A DNA stretch of 38,409 nucleotides from Rhodothermaceae bacterium (GTDB taxonomy: Bacteria; Bacteroidota; Rhodothermia; Rhodothermales; Bin80). Below, piece by piece: positions 9,031 to 17,929 of the stretch; position 1 is the stretch's first letter, and each line of letters begins with the position of its first letter. The notes beneath the pieces were generated by a model that was not told where the DNA came from, searched no databases, and saw only the letters and a list, made by a program, of their open reading frames with translations. Made by a program: the position numbers and the translations under genes. The stretch lies in the NCBI GenBank assembly GCA_009841335.1, contig VXLY01000066.1:1-38409 (forward strand). The letters are read 5' to 3'.

Positions 9031-9696
9031 ATGCGCGAGCCTGTCGCGATGTGTTTTAGTGGGGGCAAGGACAGCATGATGGCTCTCCAGGCGTTGCATA
9101 ACGACGACCGGTATGAAGTTGTTGATCTCATCACAACGGTCACCGATGCTTACGACCGCGTGAGCATGCATGGAACGCGTCGGAGTTTACTCCGGTTACA
9201 GTGCACAGCCATTGGCCTTCCGGTGACGGAAGTTGTCGTTCCGCCGGAGGCGACAAATGCCATTTATGAGAGGAGAATGGGACAGGCTTTCGCGGCCACG
9301 GCAGCCAAGGGTCTACGCAAGGTTGTGTTCGGGGACATATTCCTGGAGGATTTGCGTGCATACAGGGAAAACCAGATTGCATCTTTTGGGCTGACAGGGG
9401 TGTTTCCGTTGTGGAAGCAGTCCACACGAACCTTGTCACGCCAGTTCATCACGGACGGTTTCAGGGCAATTGCGGTCTGTGTACATGCCAAGGTATTGAA
9501 TGCCTCTTTTGCGGGCAGGAGTTTTGATATGTCGTTTCTAAATGATCTGCCGACAGGTGTGGATTCGTGTGGAGAGAACGGAGAGTTTCACACGTTTGTG
9601 CATGCCGGACCTGTGTTGTCTGCTCCAGTTTTATTTTCGCACGGCAATACCGTGCGGCGCGGCGATTTCTTCTATCACGACTTACAGCCTGCGTAA
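9031..9696 (+). CDS. Dph6-like PP-loop ATP pyrophosphatase domain protein
   Basis: The product is an adenine-nucleotide alpha-hydrolase of the diphthine-ammonia ligase (Dph6/MJ0570) family. The PP-loop SGGKDSMMA (from residue 10) binds ATP, and GENGEFHTF near residue 190 is the family signature. In eukaryotes and archaea Dph6 amidates diphthine on elongation factor 2; bacteria lack diphthamide, so the true bacterial substrate is unknown. At 221 residues it is the single-domain form without the RidA-like extension of the yeast protein. It stands alone, with non-coding DNA on both sides. The ATG at 9031 is preceded by aagggg; an internal ATG seven codons in would leave too little before the PP-loop. 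Confidence 0.85.
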   Translation: MREPVAMCFSGGKDSMMALQALHNDDRYEVVDLITTVTDAYDRVSMHGTRRSLLRLQCTAIGLPVTEVVVPPEATNAIYERRMGQAFAATAAKGLRKVVFGDIFLEDLRAYRENQIASFGLTGVFPLWKQSTRTLSRQFITDGFRAIAVCVHAKVLNASFAGRSFDMSFLNDLPTGVDSCGENGEFHTFVHAGPVLSAPVLFSHGNTVRRGDFFYHDLQPA

Positions 9697-9953
9697 GGCG
9701 ATGAATGCACCTAGGGGCGACCATTTTAGGGTTTATAGGTTTTTTCACACCTCATGCCCGGACTCATTTGCATGGCATCTTTTCTGTCTGGATTCTATAG
9801 TGAACAGGAAGCCCTCGCTCGTGTGGGTCAGGCGTGGGAATGGCATGGAAGTCAGATTTAATTCCAGCTCCGTTGAAAGTCTCTCAGCGTATGTAAATAG
9901 GTCGGAAATAGGAGAAGGCTTCTTATTTTAGGGCTCAAATAAATAGTCAGCAA

Positions 9954-10796
9954 ATGGAACGTTCTGGATTATTGACCGGCAAGACGGGGGTTATCTTTGG
10001 TGCCCTGAACGAGAGCAGCATTGCCTGGGCAATTGCTCAGTCGGCGCACCGGGAAGGAGCACGGTTTGCACTTTCCAATGCCCCGGTTGCTAAACGACTT
10101 GGATCGCTGGAAGGACTTGCTGAACAGGTTAGTAGTCCAGTGATCTGGGCGGATGCGACCAAAGATGAGGATCTGATTGCTCTATTTGATGAGCTTAAGG
10201 AGCACTATGGGCAAATAGATTTTATCGTTCATGCGATCGGTATGGGGGTAAACGTACGCAAGCGCCGGCCGTATGAAAACCTGAACTATGACTGGTACGC
10301 CAAAACATTGGATATTTCTGCAATCAGTCTGCATCGAATCATTCATCATGCAATGCAGTCCGAAGCCCTGAGAAGCGGGAGCTCAATCCTGACGCTTTCT
10401 TACATCGGAGCGCAACGGTCATTCTCGCATTACTCCGAAATGGGTGATGCCAAGGCTTTACTCGAAAGCATCGTACGAACTTGGGGATCTCGGTTAGGTG
10501 AACATAATATTCGTATTAATGCCATTTCGCAGAGCCCGACGCGTACCACTGCGGGGCAGGGGATTTCCGGTTTCGATGCCATGTTTGAGTTTGGCGATAG
10601 AATGTCCCCATTGGGCAATGCGGATGCAGCAAGTTGCGGGGATTATGCAGTAACCCTTCTGAGTGATCTGACACGTATGGTCACGATGCAAACACTGTAC
10701 AACGACGGAGGCTTTAGCGGTATGGGGATTGCAAATGCAATGATTGAGCCCATGATGCAGATGTTCCATGAGTCTAGTTCCCCTCAGAAACAATAG
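9954..10796 (+). CDS. fabI: Enoyl-[acyl-carrier-protein] reductase (NADH)
   Basis: FabI reduces enoyl-ACP in the last step of each fatty-acid elongation cycle. This is an SDR protein of FabI type: the nucleotide site is GALNESSIAWAIA (residues 16-28), where other FabIs have similar N-x-x-S-I-A-W, HAIGMG lies near 93-98, and TLSYIGAQRSFSHYSEMGDAK carries the paired tyrosines 150 and 160 and Lys167 (Y-x6-K). RINAISQSP and the DGGFS ending follow. Length, 280 residues, is slightly more than E. coli FabI (262). The gene heads a plus-strand run of envelope genes; the next gene begins 41 bp downstream. The AT-rich leader has no evident Shine-Dalgarno site. Confidence 0.92.
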   Translation: MERSGLLTGKTGVIFGALNESSIAWAIAQSAHREGARFALSNAPVAKRLGSLEGLAEQVSSPVIWADATKDEDLIALFDELKEHYGQIDFIVHAIGMGVNVRKRRPYENLNYDWYAKTLDISAISLHRIIHHAMQSEALRSGSSILTLSYIGAQRSFSHYSEMGDAKALLESIVRTWGSRLGEHNIRINAISQSPTRTTAGQGISGFDAMFEFGDRMSPLGNADAASCGDYAVTLLSDLTRMVTMQTLYNDGGFSGMGIANAMIEPMMQMFHESSSPQKQ

Positions 10797-10837
10797 TTAA
10801 CCTGGAACCGAAGATCAGTCCATTAGCAAGTTTGTGA

Positions 10838-11596
10838 ATGCGATACTTGTTGCTTTCTGCGGTGGCCATTTGCTGCATCGTACATCTTGATTCGTATGCC
10901 CTGCAGGCACCCACAAGCAATGAATTGGAAGCAGATCGACTCTATTACGTGACCGGTCGCAAGACAAGCCTGTATCGGGATGTCGAAAGATCAAAGCCTT
11001 ATGTGCGACTTGCATTCAGGGAGCCGGTCACGTTGCTCGCCCCTGAAGGCTCCGTCATGCGCGTACGCACGATGGATGGTGCAACAGGGTACGTAAGGGA
11101 GGACGAAGTTTCGAATATTTGGATCCTAGTATCAAAACGCCGCAAACTTGTAACGCTTCATCGTGGCTTGGAAGTTGTAAGTGAGTTCAGAGCAGACTTT
11201 GGTTACAATGCCTATTCAGATAAGGAGATATTGGGAACGGAGGGCAATCCCGATCACTGGCGGACCCCTGAAGGAGCGTTTTATGTAGTACGAAAGAATC
11301 CGTACAGTCAATTTCACAGAGCTTTTCTGCTTAATTATCCTAACGCAGAGGATGCTGCGAGAGGACTACGTGATGGTTTGATCAGTCAGCATCAATTTGA
11401 TACGATAATGCAGTCCGAAAGAAGGGGCATCGCGCCTCCAATGGGGACTCCACTTGGGGGCATGATCGAGATTCATGGACATGGTACAGGTTTGTCCTCA
11501 AACTGGACCCAGGGATGTGTAGCAGTTCGTGATGAAGACATGGATTTTATGTGGACCCACGTGAGGGAAGGGACACCGGTTGTGATAGAGAAGTAG
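10838..11596 (+). CDS. L,D-transpeptidase (YkuD) family protein with SH3-like domain
   Basis: The N-terminus (residues 1-22) is a hydrophobic signal peptide. Residues 35-95 look like a bacterial SH3 domain (LYYVTGRKTSLYRD... GATGYVREDEV), followed by a YkuD catalytic domain from about residue 96 with the IHGHG motif (212-216) and the nucleophile Cys227 in TQGCVAVRD. Such enzymes form 3-3 cross-links in peptidoglycan or attach proteins to it, in the periplasm. The motif lacks the usual S-x-G-C Ser, with Thr in its place. The methyltransferase gene starts six bases after the stop, so the two are probably co-transcribed with fabI. Confidence 0.88.
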   Translation: MRYLLLSAVAICCIVHLDSYALQAPTSNELEADRLYYVTGRKTSLYRDVERSKPYVRLAFREPVTLLAPEGSVMRVRTMDGATGYVREDEVSNIWILVSKRRKLVTLHRGLEVVSEFRADFGYNAYSDKEILGTEGNPDHWRTPEGAFYVVRKNPYSQFHRAFLLNYPNAEDAARGLRDGLISQHQFDTIMQSERRGIAPPMGTPLGGMIEIHGHGTGLSSNWTQGCVAVRDEDMDFMWTHVREGTPVVIEK

Positions 11597-11602
11597 TCTA
11601 GT

Positions 11603-12232
11603 ATGACCGGATACAATCGTGCAAACAAGCAAAAGCATTCACGCAAAGACCCGATTTCACGCTGGCATGTGCGAAGTATAATGGAAGTAATATATCAACT
11701 CGTGGAGAGTACGAACCCAAAAGCAGTGTTAGATGCTGGATGCGGAGAGGGGTTTGTAAGCCAGTACCTTGCAATGCGTAATGGCTCAATGAGCATTACG
11801 GGCGTAGATGTCCAACCCCAGGCCATTGAATTTGCGAAGAAAAATTTCGGAGAAACGGTGACTTATCGGTTGGGGAGTCTGTATGCGCTTCCTTTTTCGG
11901 ACAACTCATTTGATACGGTGGTCTGTAGTCAGGTTCTTGAACATTTGGACGATGTTGAGACCGCTATGGCCGAACTTAAGCGTGTTGCAAGGCGATTTGT
12001 CGTAATCACGGTACCTCGTGAGCCTTATTTTAAATTAGTTAACGACTTTGCTCGAGCAGTTCGCTTCAGCGACGATCCGGGTCATGTAAATTTTTGGACC
12101 AGTTCAGACTTTCAGAAATTTATGGGAGTACACTTCAAGCAGCCGAGGTTCATACGCAAACATGTGATTTATCAGTTTTCCGTGGCACCAGTTGATTCAA
12201 TCAATGAATCCTTTAAGCCTGATGAGGCGTAA
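11603..12232 (+). CDS. Class I SAM-dependent methyltransferase
   Basis: This 209-residue protein has a Methyltransf_11-like Rossmann fold. Motif I is VLDAGCGEGF (residues 42-51), the acidic residue that holds the SAM ribose is Asp69 in ITGVDVQ, and DTVVCSQVLEHLDD follows motif II. There is no signal peptide or membrane span, so it is cytosolic. The substrate is not evident; the position between an L,D-transpeptidase and NfeD may only reflect operon order. The first 20 residues are basic and could touch nucleic acid or membrane, but this is weak. Confidence 0.85.
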   Translation: MTGYNRANKQKHSRKDPISRWHVRSIMEVIYQLVESTNPKAVLDAGCGEGFVSQYLAMRNGSMSITGVDVQPQAIEFAKKNFGETVTYRLGSLYALPFSDNSFDTVVCSQVLEHLDDVETAMAELKRVARRFVVITVPREPYFKLVNDFARAVRFSDDPGHVNFWTSSDFQKFMGVHFKQPRFIRKHVIYQFSVAPVDSINESFKPDEA

Positions 12233-12276
12233 AGATAGAATATGAGTTCGGTGTTACTGGACAACGTCGAAATAGA

Positions 12277-13644
12277 GTGAAAAAGTCCCTATTGTTCTTG
12301 TTGCCCTTACTGGTGCCTTCCGCGCTGGCTCAGGTACGTGCGCCCAAACCCCTGGAGTTGAATCCAGACACCGGGGAAGGGCCTGTGTTTGTAGTGCCGG
12401 TTAACGGTATGATTGATAATGGCTTGGCACGCTACATCGACCGGGCTGTCGAGGATGCAACCAGTCGTGGGGCAACGCTTACAGTTTTCGAGATTGACAC
12501 ATTTGGGGGACTGGTAGACGCTGCCGACAAGATCCGCAAGACGCTGTTGAATGCAGAAATGCCCACAGTTGCGTTCATTGACAAAAATGCGGCTTCAGCC
12601 GGGGCTCTGATCTCTTATGCTGCGGATCGCATTGTGATGGTACCAGGGGCTTCAATCGGGGCGGCTACCGTTGTTGAGGGAGTGGGCGGAGAAGCTGCGC
12701 CGGACAAGTATCAGAGTTACATGCGTGGCCTCATGCGAGCCACTGCGGAAGCAAACGACCGCGACCCCCAAATTGCTGAATCAATGGTGGATCCGTCCCT
12801 GGAAGTGGAAGGAATATCTGAGGAGGGTAAGGTACTGACTTTGAGTGCAGAGGAAGCGTTTGAGCTAGGTGTAGCAGATCGAATACTGGATTCAGTTGAT
12901 GAGTTGATTTCCGCCTATGGATTAGAAGCTCCCATGCTAGTGGCGCATCGCGAAACTCGTGCCGAGCGGTTGCTCAGATTTCTGGGTTCTCCAGTAGTTC
13001 AGTCTATCCTTATGCTCATGATGTTGGGTGGACTGTATTTTGAGTTGCAGACGCCTGGCGTGGGGTTTCCCGGGGCGGTAGCATTGCTTGGCATTGCTCT
13101 CTTCTTTGCTCCTCATTATCTGTTGGGCTTAGTCGAGATATGGGAGATTCTGCTCTTTGCCATTGGAGTTGGATTAATACTGGTTGAGCTACTATTACTC
13201 CCGGGATTTGGAATAGCCGGGATATCCGGCTTGGTGCTGATGTTATTTGCTCTTGTTGTCTCACTAGTCGGTAATGTGGGGCTGTCATTTCCCCCAATAA
13301 TGGATGTGATGCCCAGTATCTACACCGTGGCAATAACACTGGTGGTACTGGTTGTTGGTGCAGCTTTTATGGGTCGTACGCTCACGCACACCGCTGCCTC
13401 AAATCCTTTTGTCTTGCATCCCGAACTCAAAAGCAGTGAGGGCTACACGACCGCTGTTACACACTCGGAATACATAGGCAGAGTAGGGCGGACGCTCACT
13501 GCACTCAGACCGTCTGGTGCGATGCTGATTGATCAGGAGCGGGTTGACGTGATTACCGCGGGTGAGTATATAGATCAAGACGAACAGGTCCGAGTGGTCA
13601 GTGTGCGTGGAAACCGTGTCGAAGTTAGAATTCACGAGTCTTAA
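12277..13644 (+). CDS. nfeD: NfeD family membrane serine protease (long form)
   Basis: NfeD proteins of the long type fuse a periplasmic ClpP-like serine protease to membrane helices and an OB-fold NfeD domain. Here residues 1-18 form a signal peptide. The protease domain spans about 35-215, with Ser107 (KNAASAGALI) and Lys144 (DKYQSYMR) as the likely Ser-Lys dyad, by analogy to the archaeal 1510-N protease. About four or five hydrophobic segments span 235-365, and the OB domain takes 385-455. The start is GTG at 12277, 44 bp after the methyltransferase. It is followed after two bases by a short NfeD. The usual partner, a flotillin-like SPFH gene, is not present next to it. Confidence 0.9.
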   Translation: MKKSLLFLLPLLVPSALAQVRAPKPLELNPDTGEGPVFVVPVNGMIDNGLARYIDRAVEDATSRGATLTVFEIDTFGGLVDAADKIRKTLLNAEMPTVAFIDKNAASAGALISYAADRIVMVPGASIGAATVVEGVGGEAAPDKYQSYMRGLMRATAEANDRDPQIAESMVDPSLEVEGISEEGKVLTLSAEEAFELGVADRILDSVDELISAYGLEAPMLVAHRETRAERLLRFLGSPVVQSILMLMMLGGLYFELQTPGVGFPGAVALLGIALFFAPHYLLGLVEIWEILLFAIGVGLILVELLLLPGFGIAGISGLVLMLFALVVSLVGNVGLSFPPIMDVMPSIYTVAITLVVLVVGAAFMGRTLTHTAASNPFVLHPELKSSEGYTTAVTHSEYIGRVGRTLTALRPSGAMLIDQERVDVITAGEYIDQDEQVRVVSVRGNRVEVRIHES

Positions 13645-13646
13645 TT

Positions 13647-14129
13647 GTGGAAACTTTAATTCCCATTCTGTGCATTCTGGCAGGGCTCCTGCTGATCACC
13701 GTGGAGGTCTATTTGATCCCAGGGTCCAACGTGATTGGTGTATTGGGCGCACTTCTCATTGTATTTGCGGTCGGGTACGCATTCAGCGAGTCCGGTCTGT
13801 TGGGTGGAACGATAGCCTTGGTAGGGACGCTTGGTAGTGGCGTGCTGTTGTTTGTTTTGCTTTGGCGTTCAGGAGCATGGGACAGGTTCATACTTTCAAC
13901 CACGCTCAAGACGGAAGTAGATGAAGCTAGCCACAGAAAAGACAAGCGTGCCCGCTATCTGGGGAAAACGGGAGTGGCTATCACACCTCTTCGGCCGACG
14001 GGGATTGTAGAGATTAATGGCGAAAGGATTGAAGTTGCCACAGAGGGCGAATTCATTGCGGTAGGGAGCAATATTCGTATTGTCGCAATGGATCGTCGCC
14101 GATTCTTTGCACGACTGGATACCCCGTAG
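13647..14129 (+). CDS. Short NfeD family protein
   Basis: The 160-residue product has the membrane and OB parts of NfeD without the protease. It begins METLIPILCILAGLLLITVEVYLIPG, with three hydrophobic segments in the first 75 residues, a charged linker (DEASHRKDKRARYLGKTG), and an OB-like domain that ends with ERIEVATEGEFIAVGSNIRIVAMD. It starts with GTG two bases after the nfeD stop, so translation is probably coupled. Short NfeDs normally pair with flotillin-like SPFH proteins in membrane microdomains, yet no SPFH gene follows: the next gene is the convergent TonB receptor seven bases away. Confidence 0.87.
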   Translation: METLIPILCILAGLLLITVEVYLIPGSNVIGVLGALLIVFAVGYAFSESGLLGGTIALVGTLGSGVLLFVLLWRSGAWDRFILSTTLKTEVDEASHRKDKRARYLGKTGVAITPLRPTGIVEINGERIEVATEGEFIAVGSNIRIVAMDRRRFFARLDTP

Positions 14130-14135
14130 TTCAGG

Positions 14136-16892
14136 CTACCATTGTAGCTGAACAGAGAATGTGAAAGTGCGGCGCAGCAGATAGCTCATCTCGTCGGTCA
14201 GACTCTGATCCTCGTCTTCAAATTCGTTTTGTTCTCGCAGGTATCGATGCGCGGGGTTGAATCGATCAAAGGCATTGAGGACATCGAGTCGAAGTTGTAA
14301 TAAGCTACTGCCAGCTCTGTCTCGGATGTGCGCAGCCAAGGCAACGTCAAATTGACTGAATGGAGCAAGTTCATGCCCAGGTGCTGTGGGATCTGTGAAG
14401 GAATAACCGTCAAAGTTTTCGATATAGTCAGGACTTGATCCCAAGAGGTCATAGTAAGTCTGCTGATATCCCCATTTCCGCCCCCAGGCACCTCGCCAGC
14501 GCACTGTCCCTTCCAACAGCGGGATTGGTCGCACGGCCATTTTGGTTTGGAACTGTCGGGGAATATTCCAGGGAACAGGCAAAGACACTGGTTCATTGTT
14601 GCGGAACGTATACTCACGTCGTGATCCGCTGTACTCATAGCGAAATTCAAGGTCAAACATTTCACCGTTCCGGAGTAGTTCAGCCGCTGTTCCGAATGCA
14701 AATCCGTGGGTGTTGGTCACGAACTCATTGATGGCGGTGATCGGAGAGGCCCCCGTTTCCTGGCGCCAGAGCATCGGGTAGTCAATTCGGTAAAGCCGGC
14801 GCTGATCCTTGTAGTAGTATTCAAACCCAAACTGCCAATAAGTCCACAGCTGTGCCGACAGATCAATACTGTAATGATAGGCAAGAGGAGCACGGTTGGT
14901 TTCGTCTATGGGAAGCCAAAAGCGGGTTGACGGGACAATTGTACTGGGACTGATGGTGGCAATCTCAAACTGATTTAGGAATTGATAATAGACGCCGGTT
15001 GCAAGTCTAAGGGACACTCCGTAACCTCCTGTGTACGGCGATTTGAATAGAATTGCGGCACGTGGCTCTAAATGAAACCGGTCCTGTGCCTTTGTCCAGG
15101 TAAGGCGGAGGCCCGTGGTAAGCTCCACCCACTGCCAAGGGCTCCAGATTTGCTGTACGTAGCCGGCTGATGTGCGTGACTTGCGCTCATGTTCCAGTAC
15201 ACGGGGAAATACGTGTTGTATGCTGAAGCGATGATTTGACCACGAGAGATCCAAGCCGGCACTCACGTGAAGTTGAGGAACCGAATAATCAATGGATAGC
15301 CCAAGGTCATTGTTGAAGAGGCTGTTTTGATCGCTGGTTTCTATGACATTGAATTGATACAGGTTGAAGGCTGCATGGACACTGTTTTGGCGGTCGAGTC
15401 CTCCGTAATCATGCGAGAGTGCGTAATTCCCCCTGCGCCACGAAGTACGCCAACTGAAATTCTCCGTGAGGAGCTGCCTCCAGTAAATGCGCATGCTCTG
15501 ATTCTCCCAGTCATGGCGGTCAGGGGAGACCTTTCTAGTGCTGTCTGTTGAAGCTGAAAGTAATCTGCCCTCAAGCATGCTGGTTCCCCGATACCAGGAG
15601 AAGCCTGCTTCCTTGTTGCCGGGCAATTCAGTCTTGTATGCGGCATGCAGATCGTTGAAGTAAATATCCGGCAACAGGGGTGCGGGAACGGTTTGGAGTC
15701 GGTCGATAAGCGTATTGTAGCCAAGCTCAAAAACACGTTTGAGCGGGTAAATGCTTGCACGCATAAGAAATGCGTCAGGACGGTTCCAGTCTCTGAGCAG
15801 TTGATCAATGCTTTCGCTGCGAAAATTATTCCACCAGCGATTCCAGACGCTGCTCCGGAACGCCCCCATTACTGAAACTCTTGCCGGGCCAAGTTCAATT
15901 CTGTCGGCGATACGGACGTTAAATGAAATTGGATCGATTTGCACTTCAATAGCTTTGGTTGCGTCAATTGAATGCTCTGCATTGATGATCCCAGCCAAAG
16001 AGCTTCCCCATTCTACATCATAACCGGCCTTTCGGACGGTGACCTGACGTATGGCAAAAGGGTTAAAAATTCCAAAGAGCCCCAGATGGATCGGTTCGAA
16101 AATATTACTGCCATCAAGTTGGAATTGGTGCTCTCCGCGTCCTCCTCCCTGCATATGGATATCACTGTTGCTCGGGTCAACATACAAACCAGGGATATCC
16201 CCGAGATTGCGAGGCACTTCGGGTGTTCCCATATCGGTTATTTGCCTTAGGTCTTCGGGCCCACGTGTATCCATTCCATGTGGATAGGGGCTTCTGACGA
16301 GAGTAGGTTCGGGAGGTATGCGTGGAGCAATAACTTCAACAGGTCCGCGTGCCTGAATGACCCATTCGGACAGCCAGATTTCGATCAACGGATTTGAGGC
16401 TGAAAGCAGTTCAACCTCTCGAATAACTGTTTGGTACCTGACATGGCTTACCGCAATTCTTACGGGGCCGCATCGAGCTGTGGTCAAGGTGAAATTCCCA
16501 TTCAGATTAGATGTTGTGCCTTCCGATGTTCCGACAAGGGATATGTGTACGTCTCTGAGTGGAATACCGGTTTCTCGTGCGCGGACAATTCCGGTGAGTG
16601 TGGAGACCAGAGGATCTAGAATAAATGTGCCGCTGGGCTGTCGAGTGAAAATCACGCAAGTTCCCTGAAGCATGAGCTCCAGGTCCGATTCTGCATCGGT
16701 TGCAACAGGCCCGGCCCACTTCGTCTTTAGACCCTCCAGTGTACTGGAAGCATAGGAGATATCCACACCCCAGGCGGCCTGGAATCGTTCGACCGCATCA
16801 ATTAGATTTAGATGGGACTGAGCAACTGAAACCGACGCACTTACTATAAGGACGACGGCTAGGCAAACTCCCCAACGAATTACAGCACGCAC
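14136..16892 (-). CDS. TonB-dependent transducer/receptor with STN and CarboxypepD-reg-like domains
   Basis: This 918-residue outer-membrane receptor has a signal peptide (residues 1-24), an STN signalling domain (about 28-93, LNLIDAVERFQAAWGVDISYA), a CarboxypepD_reg-like beta-sandwich (about 98-175, LTGIVRARETGIPLRDVHISL), a plug (about 205-310, with LGDIPGLYVDPSNSDIHMQGGG and FQLDGSNIF) and a beta-barrel ending in an aromatic residue (FTFSVQLQW). The STN domain is the part that contacts FecR, so this is a transducer of the FecA type, controlled by the sigma and FecR genes upstream. Import would need TonB plus ExbB/ExbD. The ligand is unknown. The start is GTG at 16892. It runs convergent with the short NfeD gene. 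Confidence 0.9.
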   Translation of the reverse strand: MRAVIRWGVCLAVVLIVSASVSVAQSHLNLIDAVERFQAAWGVDISYASSTLEGLKTKWAGPVATDAESDLELMLQGTCVIFTRQPSGTFILDPLVSTLTGIVRARETGIPLRDVHISLVGTSEGTTSNLNGNFTLTTARCGPVRIAVSHVRYQTVIREVELLSASNPLIEIWLSEWVIQARGPVEVIAPRIPPEPTLVRSPYPHGMDTRGPEDLRQITDMGTPEVPRNLGDIPGLYVDPSNSDIHMQGGGRGEHQFQLDGSNIFEPIHLGLFGIFNPFAIRQVTVRKAGYDVEWGSSLAGIINAEHSIDATKAIEVQIDPISFNVRIADRIELGPARVSVMGAFRSSVWNRWWNNFRSESIDQLLRDWNRPDAFLMRASIYPLKRVFELGYNTLIDRLQTVPAPLLPDIYFNDLHAAYKTELPGNKEAGFSWYRGTSMLEGRLLSASTDSTRKVSPDRHDWENQSMRIYWRQLLTENFSWRTSWRRGNYALSHDYGGLDRQNSVHAAFNLYQFNVIETSDQNSLFNNDLGLSIDYSVPQLHVSAGLDLSWSNHRFSIQHVFPRVLEHERKSRTSAGYVQQIWSPWQWVELTTGLRLTWTKAQDRFHLEPRAAILFKSPYTGGYGVSLRLATGVYYQFLNQFEIATISPSTIVPSTRFWLPIDETNRAPLAYHYSIDLSAQLWTYWQFGFEYYYKDQRRLYRIDYPMLWRQETGASPITAINEFVTNTHGFAFGTAAELLRNGEMFDLEFRYEYSGSRREYTFRNNEPVSLPVPWNIPRQFQTKMAVRPIPLLEGTVRWRGAWGRKWGYQQTYYDLLGSSPDYIENFDGYSFTDPTAPGHELAPFSQFDVALAAHIRDRAGSSLLQLRLDVLNAFDRFNPAHRYLREQNEFEDEDQSLTDEMSYLLRRTFTFSVQLQW

Positions 16893-16969
16893 GGAAACGG
16901 AGCCTACGGGCCACTTATACTATGCAAAGAGCAATGTCCGCGTGGCCGGGTGGGTGCCGATTCCCTACT

Positions 16970-17929
16970 TTATGGTTTCTCTAGAACAAAACCACCCGGG
17001 ACAGCGCGGTAATCACAATCAGTATCTTTTAACGCACAAATGTCTCGAATGATTTCCTCAGGACCTTCCGGAGATTCTTTCAGAACGCCGATGGACACTG
17101 CTTCCAAAGCGGGAGATGCAATCGTGATCTCCACATCATAACGTCGTTCGATTTCTTTGACAACGTTGCCGAGGGGCTCTTCGGAAAACTTGAAACCGCC
17201 ATCGACCCATGCGCGCTGCATCGGGCCCTGTATGGACTCCATCACCAAGGGGGCTTGGCCATCGTGACGTACTTGGGCAGACTGCCCAGCAGCTAGGGTA
17301 ACCGCTAATTCGGATGCAGCAATCGGGGTGACTTTGACCTGTCCTGAACTAACGAACACATGAGTTGCCGCATTGATCTGGTCGGGCCACGCCCGCACGT
17401 TAAAGGAGGTCCCCAGCACCTCTATGTGTGCATCAAATGACTCGACTACGAAGGGGGTAGAGTTTGGTACTACGTTCAGGAAAACCTCTCCTTCACGGAG
17501 TATGATATTGCGAGATGTATTGCCAAAATTTCTCTTGTACTGTATATCTGTGCCGCTATTGAGAACGATTGAACTCCCATCGGGTAATTCGTGTGTGATC
17601 TGATCGCCTAACGGGGCGGTCACGGAAACAGGTTGTTGTGTGAGCGTGATTCCAACCGCCAGGACCACAGCGATGCATGCCGCCCAAGCGACCGCGACAG
17701 TCATGCGAGGCACGCGCTGCCAGATAAAGACTCTTGTCAGGCGGGGGCGGGTTGCTTCCTCTATCACGGGCCACATCCCTGCACCCATCTGCCGGAATTC
17801 ATCAAGAGGGGGCTCCTGAGAACAGTACCATTCGGAAAGCTGCCAAGCTTCCAGCGTCTCAGCAAGTTCTGCGTGATCCAATTCGGACTGGACCTCGCGG
17901 GGAAGAGTGTGGTAAGGCTCTGTTTTCAT
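16970..17929 (-). CDS. FecR family anti-sigma factor / signal transducer
   Basis: FecR proteins cross the inner membrane, hold the cognate ECF sigma factor inactive, and release it when the outer-membrane receptor binds ligand. Here an N-terminal cytosolic part (1-74) precedes one membrane span (about 75-97, VAVAWAACIAVVLAVGITL). The periplasmic FecR domain (about 105-200, ITHELPDGSSIVLNSGTDIQY, then LREGEVFLNV) and a DUF4974/STN-like C-terminal domain (about 240-319, FKFSEEPLGNVVKEIERRYDVEI) follow. The start overlaps the sigma stop by four bases (17926-17929), and the receptor begins 77 bp after its own stop. The Bacteroidota-type C-terminus fits the host phylum. Confidence 0.92.
   Translation of the reverse strand: MKTEPYHTLPREVQSELDHAELAETLEAWQLSEWYCSQEPPLDEFRQMGAGMWPVIEEATRPRLTRVFIWQRVPRMTVAVAWAACIAVVLAVGITLTQQPVSVTAPLGDQITHELPDGSSIVLNSGTDIQYKRNFGNTSRNIILREGEVFLNVVPNSTPFVVESFDAHIEVLGTSFNVRAWPDQINAATHVFVSSGQVKVTPIAASELAVTLAAGQSAQVRHDGQAPLVMESIQGPMQRAWVDGGFKFSEEPLGNVVKEIERRYDVEITIASPALEAVSIGVLKESPEGPEEIIRDICALKDTDCDYRAVPGGFVLEKP

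Noticed and set aside
14198..15808. Several long antisense frames inside the TonB receptor gene
   Set aside because: They are mirror or shifted frames of a strongly supported gene and show no protein family pattern.
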